Shown: positions 8,606 through 16,871, counted from the stretch's first letter. The stretch is 52,920 nt of DNA from an uncultured Gemmiger sp. (GCA_944386495.1 CALXBE010000026.1:1-52920), one strand, 5' to 3'. Numbers and translations are program-made. The notes: generated by a model from the sequence alone, not told the origin.

Positions 8606-9022
8606 ATGTACGGCGGAAAGATCAAGTATCAGTACGGAGATAAAATGATTCCGGTGCGGGAGCTGTTGCTCCGTGCCTTTATGACCGGCTGGAAGGTGTC
8701 GGGCAGCGACCTGACCCAGGAGGAGTACCTGACCAGCAGTATCAATGTAATTGAGACCATGCAGCTGGAACCGGAGAGCATTTACTGCGAGGAAGGCCAG
8801 GGACTGCTGGACGATGAACTGGACCATCTGGAGGATATGCTCCGGGCGGACGGTGTCTGGGTTTACTACGGCGTGGGAGAGGAAAACTTCTTCCTGCTCC
8901 AGTGGATGCCGGACGAGGCTACCGCCCAGGCAAAACTGGCCCAGCTGGCCCAGGACGACCCTCAGGCTCTCAGCTTTGCGGTGGACCTGACCCTGGTTCC
9001 CGACTGCGAGAAACTGGGCTGA
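8606..9022 (+). CDS. Hypothetical acidic protein, last gene of the esterase/DJ-1/HAD run
   Basis: 138 aa, soluble, acidic, no membrane segment or signal peptide. I do not recognise a family. The middle (EEGQGLLDDELDHLEDML) is a charged helix and the C-terminal third contains a segment WVYYGVGEENFFLLQWMPDE that looks like beta strands. It starts 18 bases behind the HAD gene with GAGGAAAG upstream, and is followed by the run's terminator, so it is very likely translated from the same transcript. Confidence 0.75.
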   Translation: MYGGKIKYQYGDKMIPVRELLLRAFMTGWKVSGSDLTQEEYLTSSINVIETMQLEPESIYCEEGQGLLDDELDHLEDMLRADGVWVYYGVGEENFFLLQWMPDEATAQAKLAQLAQDDPQALSFAVDLTLVPDCEKLG

Positions 9023-9035
9023 TAACTTAAAACAA

Positions 9036-9067
9036 GAGCCGCCTGTCCTTTGACAGGCGGCTCTTTT
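9036..9067 (+). terminator. Terminator of the esterase-to-hypothetical operon
   Basis: Perfect 12-bp stem GAGCCGCCTGTC / GACAGGCGGCTC, CTTT loop, then TTTT. Lies between convergent genes. Confidence 0.9.
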
Positions 9068-9080
9068 GTGACCGAGTATA

Positions 9081-9449
9081 TTATTCGGCTTTTACTTGTA
9101 TCCACTGGACATAGGCCCATTGGCGGTTTTCGGTGTCTACTGTGTGGTCATCAATGGGCGTTCCACACTCCTGATACAGATAAAAATCAGGGATACTGTC
9201 CAGCTCGGCAATGGCATACATTTTACATCCTTCAAGACCGGTTCCATTGGCCTGTTCCTCGGTCAGTTCGCCTAAATAGGTATACCCTTCCGGCAGTTCA
9301 TCCACGGGCATATAGGGAGCAACATATTCTTGGCCGTACATATCAATGGTCGGCGGCAAGTCTCCGGTTTTGGGGTCTGACTGATTATCACAACCGGAAA
9401 TAACCGCCATCATAATAAGCGAAAGAAGGACAAATATAATTTTTTTCAT
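9081..9449 (-). CDS. Small predicted lipoprotein
   Basis: 122 aa. Basic start KK, hydrophobic stretch IIFVLLSLIMMAV, then lipobox ISGC with Cys20: a type II signal peptide, so the mature protein should be anchored to the outer face of the membrane. The mature part is acidic, about 100 aa, with three further cysteines; no family recognised. An AAGGTGG precedes the ATG. The next minus-strand small membrane gene lies upstream and could share a transcript. Confidence 0.75.
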   Translation of the reverse strand: MKKIIFVLLSLIMMAVISGCDNQSDPKTGDLPPTIDMYGQEYVAPYMPVDELPEGYTYLGELTEEQANGTGLEGCKMYAIAELDSIPDFYLYQECGTPIDDHTVDTENRQWAYVQWIQVKAE

Positions 9450-9530
9450 ATAACCACCTTCCTTTGTGGGCAGAGTTGACCTGTTTACTGTATGTGACTG
9501 GAGGAAATTCTACAAGAGAGACAAAGAAAG

Positions 9531-9731
9531 TTATTTTTTGCTCAAGAAATCTAAAATCAAACAAGTGCAGACAGCAATTACCAAACCAATGATTAAAGTA
9601 CAAAAACCGAGTGCCCGAATCACCAAATCGTCGGCAATAAAAGGGAAGAAGTCAAACATGGCGCCCATATAGAATAAAGCAATAACGCCTATCCCGATAC
9701 CGATAATTATAGAAATTTTATTGTTTTCCAT
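9531..9731 (-). CDS. Small two-helix membrane protein
   Basis: 66 aa with two hydrophobic helices (about residues 7-25 and 38-58) and a basic C-terminus DFLSKK. Start MENNK is chosen because AAAGGAGG lies eight bases before it; the longer frame adds seven residues upstream of the ribosome binding site. It sits about 80 bases upstream of the lipoprotein gene on the same strand. Codon use is more AT-rich than the neighbours. Unknown function. Confidence 0.65.
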   Translation of the reverse strand: MENNKISIIIGIGIGVIALFYMGAMFDFFPFIADDLVIRALGFCTLIIGLVIAVCTCLILDFLSKK

Positions 9732-9804
9732 ATTGACCGCCTCCTTTAACATCTTAAAACGATTCTAACATATGTGCACCGTCAATTCTACCTGTATTTT
9801 TTAA

Positions 9805-9843
9805 ACAAAACCGAGGGCCGTCATAGCTTGTGACAGCCCTCGG
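9805..9843 (-). terminator. Terminator of the birA-bioY operon
   Basis: Stem CCGAGGGC / GCCCTCGG with a second inner pairing GTCA/TGAC; on the minus strand it is followed by TTTTGTTT. Confidence 0.75.
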
Positions 9844-9891
9844 CTATAATTCGATTTCGGGAAAATTGGTCAACGGTTTCGGTGAAGGGCG

Positions 9892-10416
9892 TTACAGCCT
9901 CCGTTCCAGGGTCTTGGCCAGAAGCAGGGCGGCGATTCCCTTGCAGAAATCGGGGATGATGAAGGGGATAACGCACCAGGCCAGGCTGGTGGAAAGGTTG
10001 TTTCCGCTGAGATACATGAACCAGGCGGTGCCGAAGGCGTAGCAGACCACCAGGGAAACAGCGATTCCGGCCAGCCGTACCGGCCAGGCAGGGGAGAGGC
10101 GGCAGAACCAGCTGAGGATGAAAGCCATAATGGGAAAGGCCAGAAGGTAACCTCCCGTTACCCCCAGCAGGACCTGGGGTCCGCTGAGAAACCCGCTGAA
10201 AACCGGCAGGCCCAGACAGCCGATGGCCAGGTAGACCAGCTGGGCGGCAAAAGCCCAGCCGGGGGAGAGAATGGCTCCCGCAAAAAAGGCGGCAAACACG
10301 CCCAAGGTCAGGCTGATGGGGCCGATGGCAATGCTCCAGGGGGAGATAACAGCGGCCAGGGCTGCGGCCAGAGCGGTGAGAACCATTTGACGGGTACGGG
10401 TGCGGGAGGTGGACAT
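9892..10416 (-). CDS. bioY: BioY biotin transporter S-component
   Basis: 174 aa, six hydrophobic helices, with the BioY landmarks GPISLTLGVFAAFFAGAIL near the N-terminus and a GGYLLAFPIMAF segment. BioY binds biotin in the membrane and works alone or with the shared ECF energy module (EcfAAT), none of which is encoded nearby. Start at MSTSRT is set by AAGGAG ten bases upstream. It follows birA by 22 bases, so repressor and transporter form one operon that should be switched by biotin. Confidence 0.92.
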   Translation of the reverse strand: MSTSRTRTRQMVLTALAAALAAVISPWSIAIGPISLTLGVFAAFFAGAILSPGWAFAAQLVYLAIGCLGLPVFSGFLSGPQVLLGVTGGYLLAFPIMAFILSWFCRLSPAWPVRLAGIAVSLVVCYAFGTAWFMYLSGNNLSTSLAWCVIPFIIPDFCKGIAALLLAKTLERRL

Positions 10417-10438
10417 AAGAGGGATTCTCCTTTCAGAA

Positions 10439-11422
10439 TTAACGGTCCAAGGGTGCAGGACGGATGGAAACTTCCCCGTAGCCCAGGGCGGTGATGCTGC
10501 CGTCCTGGAGCCGGATGACCAGCTGGCCCTGATCGTCAATGGAAAGGGCCTGGGCAATGTAGGGCTTCCGGCCGGCGGCCTGGACCGTGACCCAGTGTCC
10601 CGGCACAAAGCAGGCGGCCCGGTATTCTTCCAGATAATCGAAGGTGGGGCACATATCCAGCAGCCGGGAGGCCACTGCCGCCGCCAGGGCGGCCCGGCTC
10701 ACAGGGCTGTGGCCGGAGGGAAAAAGGCTGGTGGCAATCTGACTTACCTGTGGCCCGAACTCCTGGGGGCGGGTGGAAATGTTGATCCCGATTCCCGGAA
10801 TCACATAATCCAGCTGCCCGTTTTCAAAGTTGGTGGCGGCTTCGGTGAGAATGCCGCACACCTTTTTCCCCTGGTAGTACAGGTCATTGACCCATTTGAT
10901 GTCCAGCTCTTTTCCGCACAGGTCCTTCACCCCACGGCGTACCGCCACGGCAGCGCTGCCGGTGACAGCCACCGCCTGGCTGGCAGCCAGGGCAGGGCGG
11001 AGAAGCAGGCTGAAATAAACACCTCCGGGAGGGCTTACGAACTGACGGCCCCGGCGGCCCTTTCCGGCGGTCTGCTCTCCGGCCACCACCAGGGTGCCGT
11101 GGGGGGCTCCCTGGGCAGCCAGCTGCTTGAGGACCTCGTTGGTGCTTCCTACGCTGGGATAGACCAGTACCTGGGGAAAGGGGCACTCCCCGGGAAAGAA
11201 GGCACGGATGGCCTGGGGGGTCAGGGCATCGCTGCCTTCCTCCAGCCGGTATCCCCGGCGGGGAATGGCGGTAATCTGCCAGCCTTCCTCTTTCAGGGCT
11301 GCGGCGGCCTTATTCACCGCCGCCCGACTTACCCCCAGCTGCTGGGCCAGAGCCTGCCCGGAACAGTCTTCTCCCGGATGGGCCAACAGCCAGTCCAGCA
11401 AAGTTTCCTTGGTAGTTCCCAT
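10439..11422 (-). CDS. birA: Bifunctional biotin operon repressor / biotin-protein ligase BirA
   Basis: 327 aa. The N-terminus is a winged helix (SGQALAQQLGVSRAAVNKAA) and the ligase domain carries the biotinyl-AMP loop KGRRGR in the sequence AGEQTAGKGRRGRQF near residues 118-132, plus KWVNDLYYQGKKVCGIL. It makes biotinyl-5'-AMP, transfers biotin to carboxylase carrier domains, and when unloaded with acceptor represses transcription. The start MGTTKE is supported by AGAGGTG six bases upstream. A BirA-type operator lies 20 bases before the start. Confidence 0.95.
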   Translation of the reverse strand: MGTTKETLLDWLLAHPGEDCSGQALAQQLGVSRAAVNKAAAALKEEGWQITAIPRRGYRLEEGSDALTPQAIRAFFPGECPFPQVLVYPSVGSTNEVLKQLAAQGAPHGTLVVAGEQTAGKGRRGRQFVSPPGGVYFSLLLRPALAASQAVAVTGSAAVAVRRGVKDLCGKELDIKWVNDLYYQGKKVCGILTEAATNFENGQLDYVIPGIGINISTRPQEFGPQVSQIATSLFPSGHSPVSRAALAAAVASRLLDMCPTFDYLEEYRAACFVPGHWVTVQAAGRKPYIAQALSIDDQGQLVIRLQDGSITALGYGEVSIRPAPLDR

Positions 11423-11441
11423 GGTATCACCTCTTTTTATA

Positions 11442-11476
11442 ATGGTCAACTTGAATGTTTGTTTTAGGTTTACAAT
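11442..11476. promoter_or_regulatory. BirA operator in front of birA-bioY
   Basis: The left half ATGGTCAACT (11442-11451) and right half GGTTTACAAT (11467-11476) match the Firmicute BirA operator form TTGTwAACC-N14/15-GGTTwACAA, with a 15-base spacer. The right half is perfect, the left has a few mismatches. Position directly upstream of birA supports autoregulation. Confidence 0.75.
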
Positions 11477-11483
11477 TGGATTG

Positions 11484-11520
11484 CAAAAAAGCCCTCCCTC
11501 CCGGGAGGGCCAATGGCTTT
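11484..11520 (-). terminator. Terminator after the 75-aa protein gene
   Basis: Eight-base perfect stem GCCCTCCC / GGGAGGGC around a TCCC loop, with flanking AAGCC pairing; the A run at 11485-11490 is the T run of the minus strand. Confidence 0.75.
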
Positions 11521-11748
11521 TTACCGCAGCTCGATGGTGTACTCGAAACCGTACTGAGCCTGAAGCTCCTTTACAGCGGGCTCGCAGTCCTCAATAAAGG
11601 TGGGAGCGTAGACGGAAGCGCCGTTGTGGGCCTTCTTGTAATCCTCTACGATCTGGTTCAGCTTCTCCCAGGCTTCGTCGTTCTTGGGGTTGTTGGCGTC
11701 GGGGAAGCTGATGACAAACTCACGATGTTTGGGAATGCGTGCTTTCAT
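11521..11748 (-). CDS. Hypothetical 75-aa protein
   Basis: Small soluble protein (MKARIPKHREFVISFPD...). It has no signal peptide or membrane helix, and I do not recognise the family; a central helix EAWEKLNQIVEDYKKAHNG and a C-terminal beta-type end YGFEYTIELR suggest a compact alpha/beta fold. Start is fixed by AAGGAG upstream of ATG 11748. It follows tatD by 19 bases on the same strand, so it is likely the last gene of the metG-DMT-tatD run. Confidence 0.75.
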   Translation of the reverse strand: MKARIPKHREFVISFPDANNPKNDEAWEKLNQIVEDYKKAHNGASVYAPTFIEDCEPAVKELQAQYGFEYTIELR

Positions 11749-11767
11749 AGTTGATTCTCCTTGTTTT

Positions 11768-12565
11768 TCATTCCAGACCGAACACCCGGCGGGCGTTGGC
11801 ATGGGTGATATGGCAGATTTCCTGAGGATCCATCTGGCGGAGTTCTCCCAGGAAAGCGGCAACGTGGGCGATTAGGCTGCTGTCGCACCGCTGGCCCCGG
11901 CAGGGAACAGGGGCCATGTAGGGGCAGTCGGTTTCCAACAGCAGTTTGTCCAGGGGAACGGCAGCAGCGGCTTTCACCGCCCGCTTGGCCCCCTGGAAGG
12001 TGAGGGCTCCCCCAAAACCAATATACATTCCCTGTTGGGTCAGCCAGGCAGCATCCTCGGCGCTGCCGCTGAAACAGTGAAGGATTCCCTTGGGTTTGTA
12101 TTTCCGGATCAGCTCATAGACTTCTCCGTGGGCCTGCCGGTCGTGGATGATGACCGGTTTATCCAGTTCCCGGGCCAGCCGAAGCTGAGCCTCGAACAGG
12201 TCATACTGGGACTGGGCGGGAATGTCCCAGTGGTGGTCCAGGCCGATCTCTCCCACCGCCACCACCTTGGGGTGGGCAAAGAGGGGTTCCATATCCCGCA
12301 GCTCGGCTTTCCAGTCCCCGTGGTATCGGGTGACGGTGGGGGCATCCTCCTCCACCAGGCTTTCCGGGTGGATGCCCACCGCTGCCCAGATGTAGGGGTA
12401 GGCTTCCGCCAGTTCCAGACAGGCAGGAGCGTCCCCGCTGTGGGTGGCGCATTGGCAAATCCCCACCACCCCTTTCTGGGGAAGGGAGTCCAGCAGTTCC
12501 TTCCGGTCAGAGTCAAACTGCCGGGAGGCGTAGTGGGCGTGGGTGTCGAAGATTTCGGTCAGCAT
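11768..12565 (-). CDS. TatD family metal-dependent deoxyribonuclease
   Basis: 265 aa. Starts IFDTHAHY (metal-binding HxH), and carries AVGEIGLDHHW, HDRQAHGE, HCFSGSAEDA and LLETDCPYMAP, all hallmarks of TatD hydrolases. These TIM-barrel enzymes bind two metals and have DNase or D-aminoacyl-tRNA-repair-like roles. In many Firmicutes tatD lies next to metG; here a DMT transporter gene is between them. Start MLTEIF is set by AAGGAG and overlaps the upstream DMT gene by seven bases. Confidence 0.95.
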   Translation of the reverse strand: MLTEIFDTHAHYASRQFDSDRKELLDSLPQKGVVGICQCATHSGDAPACLELAEAYPYIWAAVGIHPESLVEEDAPTVTRYHGDWKAELRDMEPLFAHPKVVAVGEIGLDHHWDIPAQSQYDLFEAQLRLARELDKPVIIHDRQAHGEVYELIRKYKPKGILHCFSGSAEDAAWLTQQGMYIGFGGALTFQGAKRAVKAAAAVPLDKLLLETDCPYMAPVPCRGQRCDSSLIAHVAAFLGELRQMDPQEICHITHANARRVFGLE

Positions 12566-13506
12566 GCTTGTTTCTCCTTGACCGGGGCGGGCCGGTTGAC
12601 CAGCCAGATCCCCACTCCTACCAGAGCCAGAGCTACCAGATAGTTCCACTCAAAGAGGGGTTCCCCGTTGAGCAGGGCGCTGAGGAGCACGTTCACAATG
12701 GGAATAATGAGGCCGAACATAATGATCCGGCTGACCGGATTGTTTTTCATGAGCAGCTGCCAGATCCAGAAACCGATTCCCGACACAAGGGCCAGGTAGA
12801 GCAGTACCGGCAGGGCAGCGGGGGACTGGGGAGTCAGGCTGCCACCCATAGCCAGACCAATGAGGAGCATGACCAAACCACCCACAGCCAGATTGATAGA
12901 ACATACGCTGAAGCTGTTGGCCATCTTTCCCAGAGATTTGTTCATGGGGCCGCTGGCTGCCATAATGAAACTGGCCGCCAGCATGGCAAAGATACCGAAG
13001 GCGCTGCCGCTGCCGTGGTCTCCCAGAGTGACCACCAGAACACCGGCAAAACCCAGCAGGCATCCCAGCGCTTTTGGAAGGGTCATCCGATCTGCCTGAC
13101 CGTAGATAAAGTGGGCCAGAATAACTCCCATAAAGCTCTGGGTGCTGTTAAGGATTCCTCCCATGCTGCCGGTCAACAGGGCCACGGCGGAGTAGTAGAA
13201 CGTGTACTGGAGAGTAGTCATCCAGAGACCCAGACCAATGGAACCAACCAGGGCCTTCCCCTTGGGAAGGGGGAGAAGATGGCCCTGAATCAGGCTGCCC
13301 AGCAGGAAGACCAGAAAACCTCCCATCATAAACCGTACTCCCGCAAAACACATAATGCTGGCAGTGTCAGTGGTCTCGATGGAGAAAAGGCGGTAACCCA
13401 TCTTGATGAAGGGAAAAGCGGTCCCCCAGAGAGCGTTGCAGAAAATCCCCATCCCCACGGCCACCGAGGGAATGGCAAACCATTGGTCAAGCTTGGAAGA
13501 ATTCAT
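12559..13506 (-). CDS. DMT/EamA family transporter
   Basis: 315 aa, ten hydrophobic helices in two homologous halves, with a short basic C-terminal tail (VKEKQAC). The duplicated EamA arrangement and a MGVILAHFIYGQADRM segment fit drug/metabolite exporters of the DMT superfamily. Substrate unknown; amino acid or metabolite export is common in the family. Placed 12 bases behind metG and overlapping tatD, so it is within a translation-coupled operon. Confidence 0.88.
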   Translation of the reverse strand: MNSSKLDQWFAIPSVAVGMGIFCNALWGTAFPFIKMGYRLFSIETTDTASIMCFAGVRFMMGGFLVFLLGSLIQGHLLPLPKGKALVGSIGLGLWMTTLQYTFYYSAVALLTGSMGGILNSTQSFMGVILAHFIYGQADRMTLPKALGCLLGFAGVLVVTLGDHGSGSAFGIFAMLAASFIMAASGPMNKSLGKMANSFSVCSINLAVGGLVMLLIGLAMGGSLTPQSPAALPVLLYLALVSGIGFWIWQLLMKNNPVSRIIMFGLIIPIVNVLLSALLNGEPLFEWNYLVALALVGVGIWLVNRPAPVKEKQAC

Positions 13507-13518
13507 GGAGCGGCCTCC

Positions 13519-15501
13519 TTAGTGGATAGCAGCCCCGGGCAGGGCGTCCTGGGGATAGAAGGCAATGGTGCAGCCGCCGTCAGCGGTATCTGCAGCGATG
13601 ATCATGCCCTCGCTTACATACTTGCCCTTCATCATGGGACGGGGAGCCAGGTTGGCCACAATGCTTACCTTCTTGCCCACCAGATCCTGGGGCTTGTACC
13701 ACTTGGCAATGCCGGAGAGGATGGTCCGGTCCCGCTCTCCGTCAAAGACGGTGAGCTTGAGGAGCTTCTTGCTCTCGGGAATGTTCTCACATTCCTTGAT
13801 GAGGGCTACCCGCATTTCCACTTTGGCAAAGTCGTCAAAGGCAATTTCGGGCAGATGCTCCAGGGCCTGGGTCTCCTGGGCGGGAGCCTGGGCAGCCTCC
13901 TTGGCGGCGGCTTCTGCGGCGGCAGCGGCCTTCCGGGCCTCGTCCTGGGCAGCCAGCTCAGCCAGCTCCTTCTTCACATCAATGCGGGGGAAGAGAGCCT
14001 CGCCCTTGGAAACGGTGTAGGAAGTGACCTTGCCGTATTCCAGGTCGGCAAAATCCAGATGGTCGGGGTCCAGACCCAGCTGGGCAGCCATCTTGGGAGC
14101 AGTGTCGGGCAGGTAAGCGCTCAGGAGAATGGCGGAGATACGCAGGGTCTCGCAGAGGTTGTAGAGGACCATTTCCAGCCGGGCCTTCTGGCTCTCGTCC
14201 TTGGCCAGGGTCCAGGGAGCGGTCTCGTCAATATACTTGTTGGCACGCTGGATGCCCCGGAAGATTTCCTGAAGGGCCTGGGGGATGAGCAGGTCATCCA
14301 TGGCCTTGGTCACATTGCCGGGAATCTCCTTGAGAACGGCAACGAGTTGGTCGTCAAACTCTCCGGCCTGACCGTTGGCGGTGACAGTGCCGCCAAAGTA
14401 TTTCTCGCACATGGCCACGGTACGGCTGAGCAGGTTGCCCAGGTCGTTGGCCAGGTCTACATTGATACGGTTGATGAGGGCTTCATTGGTGAAGCTGCCG
14501 TCGTTGCCGAAGGGAACTTCCCGGAGCAGGAAGTACCGGATGGCATCAACCCCGTACCGGTCACAGAGGACCACAGGGTCGACCACATTGCCCACGCTCT
14601 TGCTCATCTTGCCGCCGTTGAGGAGGAGCCAGCCGTGGCCGAACACCCGCTCGGGGAGGGGCAGACCCATGGCCATCAGCATGGCGGGCCAGAGGATGGT
14701 GTGGAACCGGAGAATCTCCTTGCCTACCATGTGAACGCTGGCAGGCCAGAAGGTCTCATAGTCGTTGTACTTCTCGTTCTTGTAGCCCAGGGCAGAGATA
14801 TAGTTGGTGAGAGCGTCCATCCAGACATACATGGTGTGCTTGGGGTCAAAGGGAACGGGAATGCCCCAGGGCACAGTGGTCCGGGACACACAGGTGTCCT
14901 GGAGGCCCTGCTTGATAAAGGCAATCATCTCGTTCTTCCGGGCCTCGGGCTGGATGAACTGGGGATTCTCTTCGTACAGCTTGAGGAGCCGGTCAGCGTA
15001 CTTGCCGGTGCGGAAGAAGTAGGCTTCCTCGTGGGCTTCGTATACATCCCGGTGGCACTCGGGGCACTTGCCGTTCTCGTCCAGCTGACTGTCGGTCCAG
15101 AAGCTCTCGCAGGGCTTGCAGTAGTGGCCGACATACTGACCCTTGTAAATGTCTCCCTGCTCATACAGCTGGGTGAACAGCTTCTGGCAGCTCTCCATGT
15201 GGTAGTCATCGGTGGTGCGGATGAACCGGTCATAACTGACATTCATGGTTTTCCACAGGTCCTTGACGGTGGCCACGATTTCGTCCACATACTCCTGGGG
15301 AGTAACTCCCTTGGCGGCGGCCTTGTCCTGAATCTTCTGACCGTGCTCGTCGGTTCCGGTCAGGAACATGACCTGGTAGCCCTGCTTGCGCTTGAACCGG
15401 GCCAGAGCATCACAGGCCACGGTGGTGTAGCTGTGGCCGATGTGGAGCTTGTCGCTGGGGTAGTAGATGGGGGTGGTAATGTAATACTTCTTGTTTTCCA
15501 T
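13519..15501 (-). CDS. metG: Methionyl-tRNA synthetase
   Basis: 660 aa. The class I signatures HIGH (in DKLHIGHSY) and KMSKS (GGKMSKSVG) are intact, with a zinc-knuckle insert CKPCES...CPECH near residues 127-150. After the anticodon-binding helices an Ala-rich linker (about residues 515-545) leads to a C-terminal Trbp111-like tRNA-binding domain (FAKVEMRVALIKECENIPES). It charges tRNA-Met with methionine in the cytoplasm. It heads the metG-DMT-tatD-75-aa run; a racemase gene lies just upstream on the same strand. Confidence 0.98.
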   Translation of the reverse strand: MENKKYYITTPIYYPSDKLHIGHSYTTVACDALARFKRKQGYQVMFLTGTDEHGQKIQDKAAAKGVTPQEYVDEIVATVKDLWKTMNVSYDRFIRTTDDYHMESCQKLFTQLYEQGDIYKGQYVGHYCKPCESFWTDSQLDENGKCPECHRDVYEAHEEAYFFRTGKYADRLLKLYEENPQFIQPEARKNEMIAFIKQGLQDTCVSRTTVPWGIPVPFDPKHTMYVWMDALTNYISALGYKNEKYNDYETFWPASVHMVGKEILRFHTILWPAMLMAMGLPLPERVFGHGWLLLNGGKMSKSVGNVVDPVVLCDRYGVDAIRYFLLREVPFGNDGSFTNEALINRINVDLANDLGNLLSRTVAMCEKYFGGTVTANGQAGEFDDQLVAVLKEIPGNVTKAMDDLLIPQALQEIFRGIQRANKYIDETAPWTLAKDESQKARLEMVLYNLCETLRISAILLSAYLPDTAPKMAAQLGLDPDHLDFADLEYGKVTSYTVSKGEALFPRIDVKKELAELAAQDEARKAAAAAEAAAKEAAQAPAQETQALEHLPEIAFDDFAKVEMRVALIKECENIPESKKLLKLTVFDGERDRTILSGIAKWYKPQDLVGKKVSIVANLAPRPMMKGKYVSEGMIIAADTADGGCTIAFYPQDALPGAAIH

Positions 15502-15534
15502 ATCCTCTATTTCCTTTCCGTGATTCTGGAATGG

Positions 15535-16248
15535 TCAAAAACCAATGGGTTCCTTGCCGCAGGCCCGGATGGTCTCCCGGGCCAGGACCTCGCTGCTGTC
15601 AATGAAGAAATCGTCCAGGCCGTAGTCCCGTTTGATAAGGCTCAGCTCGGTGCAGCCCAGCACCGCCCGCTGACAGCCCTGGTTCCGCAGACTCTGGGCA
15701 ATTCTGTGAAAAGCATCCAGGTCCACCTTCCGGCCCGGTTTGATCTGGCCGTAGATAATTTCCATCAGAGCTTCCTGGTCCTTCTCATCCGGCAGGGCAT
15801 AGTCCAGCCCGGCGGCCCGGCAGGCCCGTTGATAGGTGTGGCTGGCCACGGTGCCGCTGGTGGCAAGGATTCCAAGCCGGGTGCAGCCCTGGGCTTTGGC
15901 CTGGGCTACCGTCAGTTCCACCATGTTCAGCACCGGAACGGTCAGGCTCCGGGCAAGCCGGTCATAAAAATAATGGGCAGTGTTGCAGGGAATGGCAATC
16001 ATAGTTGCCCCGTACCGCACCAGGTTCTGGGCGTCCTGCTCCATAATGGTGAAGGGGTCCTCCCGGCTCTGGTTCAGGATGTAGGCGGTCCGGTCAGGGG
16101 TGGAAGCCCGCCCGCTGAGGACTACATCCAGATGATCCTGATCCCGGCCTGCGGGGGTGTGCTCAATGAGCATTTGGTAAAAATATACCCCTGCCATGGG
16201 GCCCAGACCCCCCAGGATTCCCACTACAGGATGCCGGTATTCCAACAA
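15535..16248 (-). CDS. Aspartate/glutamate racemase family protein
   Basis: About 237 aa. The two catalytic cysteines are seen in IPCNTAH and LGCTELSL, and the N-terminal GILGGLGPMAGVYFYQ loop is the family fingerprint. Such enzymes interconvert L- and D-amino acids without cofactor, often aspartate. The frame opens at a GTG (16266), but AAGGGAG lies between it and the TTG at 16248, so a TTG start at 16248 or 16245 is more likely. A good promoter lies at 16286-16314, immediately beside the prophage boundary. Confidence 0.9.
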   Translation of the reverse strand: MLEYRHPVVGILGGLGPMAGVYFYQMLIEHTPAGRDQDHLDVVLSGRASTPDRTAYILNQSREDPFTIMEQDAQNLVRYGATMIAIPCNTAHYFYDRLARSLTVPVLNMVELTVAQAKAQGCTRLGILATSGTVASHTYQRACRAAGLDYALPDEKDQEALMEIIYGQIKPGRKVDLDAFHRIAQSLRNQGCQRAVLGCTELSLIKRDYGLDDFFIDSSEVLARETIRACGKEPIGF

Positions 16249-16285
16249 AAACCACTCCCTTCCCACAATACCATATATACACTAC

Positions 16286-16314
16286 ATTATAGAACAAAGC
16301 GCTCTAAAGTGCAA
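16286..16314 (-). promoter_or_regulatory. Sigma-A promoter of the racemase gene
   Basis: Minus strand TTGCAC (16309-16314), 17-base spacer, TATAAT (16286-16291). The prophage repeat begins only 11 bases upstream of the -35, so integration left this promoter intact. Confidence 0.7.
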
Positions 16315-16324
16315 GGAAAAGGAA

Positions 16325-16338
16325 AGGGAAACCAAATG
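16325..16338 (+). repeat. Left attachment repeat of the prophage (attL core)
   Basis: AGGGAAACCAAATG, identical to 25888-25901. GC content and codon use change right after it. Confidence 0.75.
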
Positions 16339-16447
16339 TGAAAAGTTTTATAAATAAGGTGTAGCCACAAACCGAGGCTACTTACAACAAAAGGTCATCA
16401 GAATCAAAAAAAGGTGACCCAAAAAATGAAAAGGAAGGTATCAAACA

Positions 16448-16726
16448 ATGAAATGTCATGTTGTAGGTGTAGAGCGGCGGACTGGACAGTTTAGTCCTAA
16501 GGACAAACCGGGTCAGACCATCAATTTCGATAATTTCGTTCTTCATGCTGTCTGCAATGACCGGAAGGTCAGTGGTCAGGCTGTCACCACTATCAAGATG
16601 AAGGCCAATGAAGCCAGTGAACTCATTGCCGAGGTTGGCGGTGACCCTGATAAGCTGGCTGGCCATCTCATTGACTTTGACTTTGACCGCTTTGGCAAGG
16701 TTATGAACTTCGAGATTATCAAGTAA
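16448..16726 (+). CDS. Candidate phage single-stranded-DNA-binding protein
   Basis: 92 aa, mixed alpha/beta, no membrane helix. First gene of the prophage, upstream of rep, the place where several inoviruses encode a small ssDNA-binding protein (gpV role: coats the single strand and switches from replication to packaging). Beta-rich segments (CHVVGVERRTGQF, TINFDNFVLHAVCND) fit a small OB-type fold, but I see no diagnostic motif, so the role is inferred from order and size. AAGGAAGG precedes the ATG. It could alternatively regulate rep. Confidence 0.5.
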   Translation: MKCHVVGVERRTGQFSPKDKPGQTINFDNFVLHAVCNDRKVSGQAVTTIKMKANEASELIAEVGGDPDKLAGHLIDFDFDRFGKVMNFEIIK

Positions 16727-16764
16727 TGAGGGCCCCGACACAGAACGCCCAACCACCACCAATT

Positions 16765-16852
16765 AAAGGCCGGGCGGTTGCTCGGCCTTTGTCAGTCTAA
16801 AGGCTGACACTCCTAAGGCGCTATGTCCTTAGGAGTGTCAGTGTCAGTGTCA
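16765..16852 (+). other. Hairpins and GTGTCA iterons before rep: candidate replication origin
   Basis: Two hairpins lie between the ssDNA-binding gene and rep. The first (16765-16790) has AAAGGCCG / CGGCCTTT arms and may also terminate the first gene. The second has a perfect 15-bp stem (16804-16818 with 16827-16841) and loop CGCTATGT. Three tandem GTGTCA copies follow at 16835-16852, the first inside the stem. Hairpin plus iterons next to an HUH initiator is the usual form of a rolling-circle nick site. Confidence 0.6.
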
Positions 16853-16871
16853 AAAAAAAGAGGTGAAAAGG

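Noticed and set aside
12568-16341. A 1257-codon open frame on the plus strand
   Set aside because: It runs antisense through four well-recognised genes (tatD, DMT, metG, racemase), lacks any family motif and has the His/Gly/Gln-rich look of a reverse reading of GC-rich genes.
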